Shown here piece after piece: positions 50,098 to 56,619 of a stretch of DNA of 56,619 nucleotides. Made by a program: the position numbers and the translations under genes. Below the pieces are notes generated by a model that made no database searches, was not told where the DNA came from, and was given only the letters and a program-made list of their open reading frames with translations. This stretch comes from an uncultured Bacteroidales bacterium (GTDB lineage: Bacteria; Bacteroidota; Bacteroidia; Bacteroidales; UBA932): assembly GCA_944322585.1 (NCBI GenBank), contig CALUPB010000019.1, positions 1 to 56,619 of the forward strand. The letters are read 5' to 3'. Position 1 is the first letter of the stretch. Each line of letters begins with the position of its first letter.

Positions 50098-51132
50098 TTA
50101 TTTGTGCACAGCCTTCAGCCAGCGGTCAAGAGAGTTGTAGAACTCATCGCGTGCATAGCTGAATCCGTCATGTCCCTCGCCGACGTATTTCTCGGCAGAG
50201 TAGCCCCATCCGTGTCCTCCTGAAGGGAAGATGTGCATTTCAGTCGGCACTCCGGCTTTTATGAGTGAGCGGTACAGCCTGATACTGTTTTCGGCAGGCA
50301 CTGTCTTGTCATCGCTGCAGAGGACGATGAATGCCGGGGCATTGTCGGATGCCACCTGGTTTTCGAGGGAATATTTCCTTTCGAGATTTCTGTACTGCCG
50401 GCAGGCCTTGTCCCACTCTTCCCATGAGCGGCCTTTCCGTGCCGTGAATTCATCTTTCTTGCCTATGAGTGAGTTATGGGTTCCCTTGTGTGTGACTTTC
50501 ATGTCGAATGTCACCACAGGGTAAACGAATACCGAAAAGTCCGGCCGTGTGACGGCATCGCAGTACATTACGGATGTCGTCACGGCCAGATGTCCTCCGG
50601 CAGAGAAGCCCATTACCCCGATCTGGTCTACTCCCCATTTCTCCGCATTTGCCCTGCAGTAGCGGAATGTGTTCTGTACGTCGGTCAGAGGCACGTTCCA
50701 GTGTCCGTTCGGCAGTCTGTATTTGACTACGGCTACGGTGATGCCCCTTTCAAGCATCCATTCGGCTACATATACGCCTTCATTGTATGATGACACGATG
50801 CTGTATCCTCCTCCTGGACAAACTATAACCATCTGTCCGTTAGGCTGCTTCGGGAAATACAGGTCGAACCTCGCATTGACATTTATGTTCCCGATGTTGC
50901 CGTACTCATTGATCTTTTCCGGGCCCTCCAGCCCGTTGCTCTCTTCCATTTCGTATCCGGCTGAGATTATTTTCTTCGCCACTACGGGGTCGGTGTTGTC
51001 CACGAGCTTCTCTCCGTACAGGAGAACCGTCTTGTCCGGTCTCAGACCCGTGTTCGGCTGTGCTGAAAGAGAGATTCCCGCCAGACATGCCGAGATTGCA
51101 ATCATTGTTGAAATTAAACGTTTCATAGTCAT
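50098..51132 (-). CDS. Secreted alpha/beta-hydrolase, acetyl-esterase-like
   Basis: This protein of about 344 residues (more likely starting at MKRLIST, 51126) has a signal peptide ending SLSAQ. The oxyanion motif CPGGGYSI, nucleophile GFSAGGH, acid CSDDKTVPAEN and His in FPSGGHGWG complete a serine-hydrolase triad of the BD-FAE/acetylxylan-esterase type. It could remove acetyl groups from polysaccharides. It is isolated, downstream of the oxidoreductase terminator. Confidence 0.85.
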   Translation of the reverse strand: MTMKRLISTMIAISACLAGISLSAQPNTGLRPDKTVLLYGEKLVDNTDPVVAKKIISAGYEMEESNGLEGPEKINEYGNIGNINVNARFDLYFPKQPNGQMVIVCPGGGYSIVSSYNEGVYVAEWMLERGITVAVVKYRLPNGHWNVPLTDVQNTFRYCRANAEKWGVDQIGVMGFSAGGHLAVTTSVMYCDAVTRPDFSVFVYPVVTFDMKVTHKGTHNSLIGKKDEFTARKGRSWEEWDKACRQYRNLERKYSLENQVASDNAPAFIVLCSDDKTVPAENSIRLYRSLIKAGVPTEMHIFPSGGHGWGYSAEKYVGEGHDGFSYARDEFYNSLDRWLKAVHK

Positions 51133-51193
51133 ATATTATAATTTGTGAACTTCCGATGGCCTGTATGGAAGAACCTTGAAACAGGCCTCCGTA

Positions 51194-51243
51194 TAAAAAG
51201 GGACCATGCCCGGAATCCGGATATTCCGTCACGGCCCCTTTTA
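51194..51243 (-). terminator. Terminator after pyruvate:ferredoxin oxidoreductase
   Basis: A two-part hairpin: outer stem AAAAGGGACC / GGCCCCTTTT (one mismatch) and inner stem CGGAAT / ATTCCG around CCGGAT. On the minus strand it ends in CCCTTTTT. It separates the oxidoreductase gene from the esterase gene. Confidence 0.7.
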
Positions 51244-51268
51244 TTATGATGTCTGCAAAGCGAAAGGA

Positions 51269-54200
51269 TTACTCTTTCCCTGCAAGTCTCTTGTATGTGT
51301 TGAGACGTATCTTTGCGAACTCCTCCGTTTTCTGGAGCAGTTCTCCGGCTTTCTCCGGGAACATCTTGTAAAGGGATGCAAACCTTACTTCACCTTTCAG
51401 GAAGTCCTGGAACTTGCTCCAGTCAGGCTCCTTGCTGTCGAGGGAGAACGGATTCTTCCCTTCCTCTTCGAGTGCAGGGTTGTACCTGTAGAGATGCCAG
51501 TATCCGCACTCTACTGCAAGTTTCTCCTCTTTCTGGCTCAGCCCCATACCTGCCTTCAGCCCATGGTTGATACATGGCGAGTAGGCGATGATGAGGGATG
51601 GTCCGTCATAGGCCTCGGCTTCCTTCAGCGCATTGAAGAACTGTGCTGGGTTCGCTCCCATTGCAACCTGTGCAACATAGACATAGCCGTAGCTGATGGC
51701 CATCATTCCGAGGTCTTTCTTGCGGATTTTCTTTCCTGAAGCAGCGAACTTGGCAATTGCCCCGGCAGGAGTTGACTTGGATGACTGTCCGCCGGTGTTC
51801 GAGTATACCTCGGTATCGAGTACGAGCACATTCACGTTCTCTCCTGAAGCGAGGACATGGTCGAGTCCGCCGTATCCGATGTCGTATGCCCATCCGTCGC
51901 CTCCGAATATCCACTGGCTGCGTGAAGGGATGAAATGCCTGTATTCGAGCAGGGCCTTGCAGGTGTCGCAGCCGCATTCCTCCATGAGAGGGATGAGTTC
52001 GTCAGCGACTTCCCGTGTTACCTTGGCATCGTTGCGGTTTTCAAGCCACTTCGTGAACAGAGCCTTCATCGTGTCTGAGCAGCAGCTGCATGAGAGTCCC
52101 TTTTCCATGAGTCCGGCTACGGTAGCACGTGCCCTGTCGGAACCGAGTTTCATTCCGAGACCGTATTCTGCATTGTCCTCGAACAGTGAATTCGCCCATG
52201 CCGGGCCGTGTCCGTTGATGTCCGTGCAATACGGTGAGGCAGGGAATGACGCTCCGTAGATGGAAGAGCATCCTGTCGCATTGGCAATCATCATATGGTC
52301 GCCGAAGAGCTGGGTGATGGTCTTGATGTACGGAGTCTCGCCGCATCCTGCGCATGCGCCGGAGAATTCGAACAGAGGCTGTGAGAACTGTGCGTTCTTG
52401 ATGTTCTGGAACTTGTTCTGTACAGTGTCCTTGTAGCCGATGTTGGAGTGCAGCCAGTTGAAGTTTGCCTGCTCGTGCTCCTGCGATTCTGCCGGAACCA
52501 TGACGAGAGCCTTCTCCTTTGCAGGGCAGACATCTGCGCAGTTGCCGCAGCCTGTACAGTCGGCAGGGGATACCTGCATCGTGAATGTGTAGTCCTTGAA
52601 CACGGCCTTGCCCTGTGCCTTCTTGAGGCCTGCAGGAGCGGCGGCCGCCTCTTCTGCCGTCATCAGGAACGGACGGATGGCTGCGTGAGGGCAGACGAAT
52701 GCGCAGGTGTTGCACTGTATACAGTTCTCTGCCTTCCATTCAGGCACGAATACGGCTACTCCGCGTTTCTCGTAGGCTGCCGTTCCGTCAGGGATAGTCC
52801 CGTCGGCGGCATCCTTGAATGCGCTTACAGGCAGAAGGTCTCCGCACTGTGCGTTCACTACGTCAGCGACCTGTTTTACGAATTCAGGGGCAAGCCTGTC
52901 CTTGTTAGGGTTCTCGAACTTGGCTGTGATGTCCTTCCAGTCTTCAGGAACATTCACCTTGATGTACTCTCCGCCCCTGTCTACTGCGGCGTAGTTCATC
53001 TTCACCACATTTTCGCCTTTCTTGCCGTAGCTCTTGTCGATGGCCTTCTTCATGTATGTCACAGCGTCCTCGTAAGGGATGATGCCTGTGATCTTGAAGA
53101 ATGCGGACTGGAGGATGGTGTTGGTCCTTCCTCCGAGCCCTATCTCGGATGCGATCCTGGTGGCATTGATTATATACAGGGAAATGTTCTTCTTGCCGAT
53201 GACGGACTTCACGTTTTCCGGAATCCTCTTTATAGTCTCCTCCTCGTCCCAGATACTGTTGAGAAGAAGGGTGCCGTTCTGTTTGATGCCTTTGAGCACA
53301 TCGTACTTGTGAAGGTATGAAGGGACATGGCAAGCGACGAAATCAGGTGTGGACACCAGGTAAGGAGCCTTGATAGGGGAGTCTCCGAAGCGGAGGTGCG
53401 AGCATGTATATCCGCCGGACTTCTTGGAATCGTAGTCGAAATATCCCTGGCAGTATTTGCTGGTGTGGTCGCCGATTATCTTGATGGTATTCTTGTTGGC
53501 TCCGACAGTACCGTCCGATCCGAGTCCGTAGAACTTGCACTCGGTGGTTCCCGGCTTTACGATGGATATTTCTTCCTTGACAGGCAGTGACTTGAATGTC
53601 ACGTCATCCACGATGCCGATGGTGAAGCCGTTCTTAGGCTCGGCGAGTTCGAGATTCTCGTAAACTGCAACGATCTGGGCAGGAGAAGTGTCCTTTGAGG
53701 AAAGTCCGTAGCGGCCGCCGATGATCATCGGAGCGTTTTCAACTCCCTGGAAGAGGGCCTTTACGTCAAGGTAGAGAGGCTCTCCGAGTGCTCCCGGTTC
53801 CTTTGTCCTGTCGAGGACGGCGATCCTTTTCACGCTCTTAGGCAGGGCTTTCATGAAATATTTTGCGGAGAAAGGCCTGTAAAGACGGACGACAAGCACA
53901 CCGGCTTTCTTGCCCTTTGTGGCGAGATAGTCCACGGTCTCCTTGACGGTCTCGGTAACCGATCCCATTGCGATGATGATGTTCTCCGCATCAGGAGCAC
54001 CGTAATAGTCGAACGGACGGTAGTCCCTTCCGGTGGCTTCGCTGATTTCTCCCATGTACCTTGCGACGATGTCAGGTACGGCCTCGTAATATTCGTTGCA
54101 TGCTTCGCGGGCCTGGAAATATACGTCCCCGTTCTGTGCCGTTCCGCGTGTTACCGGAGCGTCAGGATTGAGAGCCTTCTCCCTGAATCTTGCAAGGGAT

Positions 54201-54799
54201 TTCGTACTGATCATTTCCCGGAGCTTGTCTTCATCGATCAGCTCGATTTTCTGTATTTCATGCGAGGTGCGGAATCCGTCGAAGAAATGGATGAACGGGA
54301 TGCTGGACTTGATTGTGGAAAGATGTGCCACTGCTGCCATGTCAAGAGCTTCCTGAACAGAAGCGGAAGCAAGCATGGCGAATCCCGTCTGGCGGCAGGC
54401 CATTACGTCCTGGTGGTCTCCGAAGATGGAGAGCGCATGCGATGCGAGCGCACGTGCCGACACATGGAATACGGTAGGAAGCATTTCACCTGCAATCTTG
54501 TACATGTTGGGGATCATCAGAAGAAGTCCCTGGGAAGCGGTGAATGTCGTGGTGAGGGCTCCTGCCTGAAGCGAACCGTGTACGGCACCGGCCGCGCCTC
54601 CTTCACTTTGCATTTCGGTAACCTTGACGGTCTCTCCGAAGAGATTTTTCTTTCCCTGAGCTGCCCACTCATCGACGTACTCTGCCATAGTCGATGACGG
54701 TGTGATAGGGTAGATCGCAGCGTGCTCGCTGAAAAGATAAGCGATGTGGGCAGCTGCGTAGTTACCGTCACAAGTGATAAATTTTTTCTCGTTTGCCAT
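51269..54799 (-). CDS. nifJ: Pyruvate:ferredoxin (flavodoxin) oxidoreductase
   Basis: This 1176-residue homodimeric enzyme oxidises pyruvate to acetyl-CoA and CO2 and reduces ferredoxin. The order is domain I pyrimidine-binding (KFITCDGNYAAAHIAYLFSE, YPITPSSTMAEYVDEW), domain II, the gamma domain (GLGSDGTVGANKNTIKIIGD), two [4Fe-4S] clusters (CIQCNTCAFVCPHAAI and CTGCGNCADVCPAKE), then the TPP-binding domain (GACAGCGETPYIKTI, GGDGWAYDIGYGGLDHVLAS, EVYSNTGGQSSKSTPAGAIA). Length is that of a full single-chain enzyme. It marks an anaerobe and pairs with the ferredoxin at 44251. Confidence 0.97.
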   Translation of the reverse strand: MANEKKFITCDGNYAAAHIAYLFSEHAAIYPITPSSTMAEYVDEWAAQGKKNLFGETVKVTEMQSEGGAAGAVHGSLQAGALTTTFTASQGLLLMIPNMYKIAGEMLPTVFHVSARALASHALSIFGDHQDVMACRQTGFAMLASASVQEALDMAAVAHLSTIKSSIPFIHFFDGFRTSHEIQKIELIDEDKLREMISTKSLARFREKALNPDAPVTRGTAQNGDVYFQAREACNEYYEAVPDIVARYMGEISEATGRDYRPFDYYGAPDAENIIIAMGSVTETVKETVDYLATKGKKAGVLVVRLYRPFSAKYFMKALPKSVKRIAVLDRTKEPGALGEPLYLDVKALFQGVENAPMIIGGRYGLSSKDTSPAQIVAVYENLELAEPKNGFTIGIVDDVTFKSLPVKEEISIVKPGTTECKFYGLGSDGTVGANKNTIKIIGDHTSKYCQGYFDYDSKKSGGYTCSHLRFGDSPIKAPYLVSTPDFVACHVPSYLHKYDVLKGIKQNGTLLLNSIWDEEETIKRIPENVKSVIGKKNISLYIINATRIASEIGLGGRTNTILQSAFFKITGIIPYEDAVTYMKKAIDKSYGKKGENVVKMNYAAVDRGGEYIKVNVPEDWKDITAKFENPNKDRLAPEFVKQVADVVNAQCGDLLPVSAFKDAADGTIPDGTAAYEKRGVAVFVPEWKAENCIQCNTCAFVCPHAAIRPFLMTAEEAAAAPAGLKKAQGKAVFKDYTFTMQVSPADCTGCGNCADVCPAKEKALVMVPAESQEHEQANFNWLHSNIGYKDTVQNKFQNIKNAQFSQPLFEFSGACAGCGETPYIKTITQLFGDHMMIANATGCSSIYGASFPASPYCTDINGHGPAWANSLFEDNAEYGLGMKLGSDRARATVAGLMEKGLSCSCCSDTMKALFTKWLENRNDAKVTREVADELIPLMEECGCDTCKALLEYRHFIPSRSQWIFGGDGWAYDIGYGGLDHVLASGENVNVLVLDTEVYSNTGGQSSKSTPAGAIAKFAASGKKIRKKDLGMMAISYGYVYVAQVAMGANPAQFFNALKEAEAYDGPSLIIAYSPCINHGLKAGMGLSQKEEKLAVECGYWHLYRYNPALEEEGKNPFSLDSKEPDWSKFQDFLKGEVRFASLYKMFPEKAGELLQKTEEFAKIRLNTYKRLAGKE

Positions 54800-54906
54800 A
54801 ATCGTTAAAGTTTATGAGACATAGTTTTTATTTTATTTTTACATGTTTTGCCGGCATTGTCCCGGATTCTGTTTGCCGTGCCCGTGCACGGAAACGATAA
54901 TCATTG

Positions 54907-54914
54907 CAAATTTA
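54907..54914 (-). promoter_or_regulatory. -7 box TAAATTTG for pyruvate:ferredoxin oxidoreductase
   Basis: A minus-strand TAnnTTTG box with a leader of about 100 nt. A TTCGG rather than TTTG lies 19 bp upstream, a weak -33 candidate. Confidence 0.5.
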
Positions 54915-55044
54915 TGTAATTTTTCTGTATAATCCGAAGATTCCGGCAACTGTTTTGACTGTTTCGCAGGGCAGGGGCGGTCGCAGGTCCGAATCCGGTT
55001 CCCACACCTTGTCCCGGCAACTGTTCCCGACAGCTTCCGTAACG

Positions 55045-55105
55045 GAAAAGGACGGCTCTGTCCGATTTTCCGCTGCATGTCAGCAAAGGGCAGGCCGTCC
55101 TTTTC
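55045..55105 (-). terminator. Long hairpin after fabD
   Basis: A 12-bp perfect stem, GAAAAGGACGGC and GCCGTCCTTTTC, encloses 37 bases. It lies 18 bp after the fabD stop and ends in a T-rich strand on the minus side. The large loop is unusual for a simple terminator, so a small structured RNA is an alternative. Confidence 0.6.
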
Positions 55106-55122
55106 ATTGTTGTATCGTAATA

Positions 55123-56010
55123 TCAGAGGGTCGTGATGCCTTCGATTGTCACGGCATCGCCGGCGATCTTCTTTATCAGTCCCTGAAGAACTGTTCCCGG
55201 TCCTATTTCCATGAAATAACCGGCTCCGTCCGCAACCATGTTCTTTACCGTCTGTGTCCACTTTACAGGTGAAGTCAGCTGGGACAGAAGGTTTTTCTTG
55301 ATTGTGTCCGGATCCGAGGATGGCATTGCGGTGACGTTCTGGTAGACAGGGCAGACAGGAGTCCTGAACGATGTGCTTTCGATGCCTTCGGCAAGTTCGA
55401 GTCTGGCCGGCTCCATGAGCGGGGAGTGGAACGCGCCTCCTACCTGGAGCACGAGCGCTCTTTTTGCTCCCGCCGCCTTGCATTTCCCGCAGGCTTCATT
55501 GACAGCTTCCACCTCTCCGGAGATTACGATCTGTCCTCCGCAGTTGTAGTTGGCGGGAACGACGGTTCCGCTGCACTCCGAACATATTTCCTCGACTTTT
55601 TCATCAGGCAGGGCGATGATTGCCGCCATGGTGGAAGGCTTGATCTCGCATGCCTTCTGCATTGCGGTGGCACGGATGCTGACAAGTTTCAATGCGTCCT
55701 CGAAATCCATTGCGCCTGCCGCGGCAAGTGCGGAAAACTCTCCGAGAGAGTGTCCTGCCACCATGTCCGGCCTGAAGCCGTCGTAGCATTTTGCAAGCAC
55801 TGTGGAGTGCAGGAATATGGCCGGCTGGGTCACTTTGGTAGCCTTGAGGTCTTCAGGTGTCCCTTCGAACATGATATCGGTAATCCTGAATCCGAGAATT
55901 TCGTTCGCTTTTTCAAGCATTTCCTTGGCTATGGGATTGGTGTCATAGAGATCCTTTGCCATTCCGGGGAACTGTGAGCCCTGGCCGGGAAAAACATATG
56001 CTTTCTTCAT
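55123..56010 (-). CDS. fabD: Malonyl-CoA:ACP transacylase
   Basis: This 295-residue cytoplasmic enzyme loads malonate onto acyl carrier protein for fatty-acid synthesis. The start KKAYVFPGQGSQFPGMAKDL, the active-site GHSLGEFSALAAAGA (Ser88), the Arg in SIRATAMQKA, the catalytic His in GGAFHSPLMEPA and the late EIGPGTVLQGLIKK are all present. I choose ATG 56010; the longer frame upstream has no family similarity and covers a repeat copy. It is monocistronic, unlike many fabD genes. Confidence 0.95.
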   Translation of the reverse strand: MKKAYVFPGQGSQFPGMAKDLYDTNPIAKEMLEKANEILGFRITDIMFEGTPEDLKATKVTQPAIFLHSTVLAKCYDGFRPDMVAGHSLGEFSALAAAGAMDFEDALKLVSIRATAMQKACEIKPSTMAAIIALPDEKVEEICSECSGTVVPANYNCGGQIVISGEVEAVNEACGKCKAAGAKRALVLQVGGAFHSPLMEPARLELAEGIESTSFRTPVCPVYQNVTAMPSSDPDTIKKNLLSQLTSPVKWTQTVKNMVADGAGYFMEIGPGTVLQGLIKKIAGDAVTIEGITTL

Positions 56011-56053
56011 AATCGTTTGTTTTATGTTGAATGTACTTTCTTCCGTTGTCCAT

Positions 56054-56094
56054 GGAAACTGTCCGGATTTTTGTGGAATTCCAGGCAGCTTCTT
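56054..56094. repeat. Interspersed palindromic repeat, copy A
   Basis: On the minus strand it begins AAGAAGCTGCCTGGAATTCC and ends GGACAGTTTCC, 41 bp. It lies in the fabD leader, 44 bp before its start. Confidence 0.55.
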
Positions 56095-56154
56095 CAAGGT
56101 CCTGGCCGGATTTGCATCAGCGGCATCCGGACAATACCATATTGAAGAATGCCG

Positions 56155-56162
56155 CAAAAGTA
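56155..56162 (-). promoter_or_regulatory. -7 box TACTTTTG for fabD
   Basis: A minus-strand TAnnTTTG box about 145 bp before the start. The transcript would include repeat copy A. Confidence 0.45.
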
Positions 56163-56183
56163 CCAAGAATTTTTGAAAAATTC

Positions 56184-56223
56184 AGAAGCTGTTTAAATTT
56201 TTGAAAAATTTCAGACAGCTTCT
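56184..56223. repeat. Interspersed palindromic repeat, copy C
   Basis: AGAAGCTGTTTAAATTTTTG opens and ACAGCTTCT closes a 40-bp element whose ends are perfect 9-bp inverted repeats. It sits between the fabD promoter and the tRNA-Arg promoter. Confidence 0.6.
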
Positions 56224-56245
56224 ATGTTGCTTTAAAGAAAATGAT

Positions 56246-56253
56246 TATTTTTG
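56246..56253 (+). promoter_or_regulatory. -7 box TATTTTTG for tRNA-Arg
   Basis: It fits TAnnTTTG and ends 10 bases before the first tRNA nucleotide. Confidence 0.55.
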
Positions 56254-56263
56254 CACCCCGATT

Positions 56264-56338
56264 GCTCCCGTAGTTTAATGGATAGAATTTCGGATTCCGG
56301 TTCCGACGGTTGCGGTTCGATTCCGCACGGGAGTACCA
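56264..56338 (+). tRNA. tRNA-Arg (anticodon CCG)
   Basis: A cloverleaf is readable: acceptor GCTCCCG / CGGGAGT, D-arm with AGTTTAATGGAT, anticodon stem TCGGA / TCCGA around loop TTCCGGT (anticodon CCG), and T-arm TGCGGTTCGATTCCGCA. The discriminator A and an encoded CCA follow. It reads the arginine codon CGG. Confidence 0.95.
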
Positions 56339-56427
56339 AAAGGTGGTGTAAATCAACGATCTGGATAGACACTGGAGGTCGGAAAGTGAAGACACAGTTG
56401 ATTTTTTTGAAAAATGTGCTTGTATTG

Positions 56428-56458
56428 TTGTACAATTCAAAAATAATGCATACCTTTG
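56428..56458 (+). promoter_or_regulatory. Promoter TTG-N20-TACCTTTG for tRNA-Asp
   Basis: TTG at 56428-56430 and TACCTTTG at 56451-56458 are separated by 20 bp, close to the Bacteroidetes optimum. The tRNA begins 42 bp later. Confidence 0.55.
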
Positions 56459-56499
56459 CATCCGCTTTTCCGGAAAAGGATAAGGATGATTGAAATATT

Positions 56500-56573
56500 G
56501 GTGCGGTAGTTCAGCTGGTTAGAATACGGGCCTGTCACGCCCGGGGTCGCGGGTTCGAGTCCCGTCCGCACCG
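56500..56573 (+). tRNA. tRNA-Asp (anticodon GTC)
   Basis: Acceptor GGTGCGG / CCGCACC, D-arm AGTTCAGCTGGTTAGAAT, anticodon stem CGGGC / GCCCG around loop CTGTCAC (anticodon GTC), T-arm CGCGGGTTCGAGTCCCGT, discriminator G. The CCA end is not encoded and must be added by the CCA enzyme at 10591-12090. Confidence 0.95.
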
Positions 56574-56619
56574 CAACAAACATTGAAAACCAATGTTTTA
56601 CAAAACAAACACCCGATTT

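Larger units (their letters stand above)
54800..55122. other. Intergenic region with tRNA-like fragment and direct repeats
   Basis: This 323-bp gap contains the oxidoreductase promoter (54907-54914) and a FabD terminator (55045-55105). Between them a 12-bp direct repeat CCGGCAACTGTT occurs at 54943-54954 and 55014-55025. Inside is a sequence like a tRNA T-arm and 3' acceptor (GCAGGTCCGAATCCGGT, 54983-54999). No matching 5' acceptor strand is present, so it is not a working tRNA. Confidence 0.5.

Noticed and set aside
54943-55012. Functional tRNA in the oxidoreductase-fabD gap
   Set aside because: A T-arm-like piece exists but no pairing 5' acceptor or clean anticodon arm could be drawn.
54839-55483. 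214-codon minus-strand open frame across the fabD end
   Set aside because: Reads through a terminator and a tRNA-like fragment and overlaps fabD in another frame; the translation looks like antisense-RNA-gene artefact.
56222-56461. Small open frames on both strands over tRNA-Arg
   Set aside because: They are translations of or across the tRNA gene and have no start context.
1-56619. CRISPR arrays, insertion sequences, invertible promoters
   Set aside because: No regularly spaced repeats, no transposase-like protein and no long inverted repeats flanking a promoter were seen on reading; the short palindromic repeats are interspersed, not arrayed.

Overview
The window reads as chromosome of a gut-type member of the Bacteroidales, perhaps near Alistipes/Rikenellaceae; genus is not resolved. 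The evidence is a SusC/SusD pair, a split UshA-type 5'-nucleotidase, GlnRS, DUF1573, DUF3575, DUF4434, DUF4838 and DUF5107 proteins, and promoters of the Bacteroidetes type (-7 box TAnnTTTG, often close to the start codon). GC is near 50%, coding density is high, and both strands are used in multi-gene blocks.

Layout. 1-1145: a frameshifted DUF3575 outer-membrane gene. 1146-6593 (minus): a tight block of P-loop kinase, TldD, PmbA/TldE, SlyD with a His/Cys-rich tail, and an EamA transporter. 6730-9179: a TIGR02757 protein, a TRIC-like channel (plus) and the end of the next minus operon. 8385-12528 (minus): HsdR_N-like protein, CCA-adding enzyme, XerC, short HPF and an RluA-type pseudouridine synthase. 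12578-17783 (plus): holA, an ABC-2 exporter pair, and the two halves of a periplasmic 5'-nucleotidase as separate genes. 17841-22175: yicC (minus), glnS and a DUF1080-PHP lipoprotein (plus).

22269-39584 is the most distinctive part, a polysaccharide-utilisation-like locus built around a divergent promoter region at about 26130-26340. Leftward run a DUF4434 TIM-barrel protein with a possible Tat signal, a sugar-porter MFS permease and a ROK repressor. Rightward run SusC, SusD, a surface lipoprotein with beta-sandwich repeats, two tandem DUF4838 lipoproteins, a CBM9-like lipoprotein, a DUF5107-TPR protein and an N-acylglucosamine 2-epimerase. No member belongs to a glycoside hydrolase family I recognise, so backbone cleavage would have to come from the DUF proteins. 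The ROK regulator and the epimerase point to an amino-sugar-containing glycan; this is inference.

39585-41677 is an accessory patch: a 20-bp tandem repeat, an AAA-ATPase/PD-(D/E)XK protein and a decayed coding remnant. 41678-44017 (minus) carries a DUF1573 lipoprotein-like gene and a putative heavy-metal/manganese exporter. 44251-47295 holds a 2[4Fe-4S] ferredoxin and an M16 peptidase, convergent on a shared bidirectional terminator. 47524-49484 is a two-gene type II restriction-modification system (Dam-family methylase plus HNH nuclease), followed by a compact LysR regulator. 50098-56010 (minus) contains an alpha/beta-hydrolase, pyruvate:ferredoxin oxidoreductase and FabD. The window ends with tRNA-Arg(CCG) and tRNA-Asp(GTC).

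Two features recur across the window. One is a roughly 40-bp imperfect-palindrome intergenic repeat (AAGAAGCTGTTT...ACAGTTTCC). The other is divergent gene pairs whose -7 boxes sit back to back within 11-21 bp, some so close to the start codon that the mRNA should be leaderless. All calls were made by reading the sequence; no database search was run.
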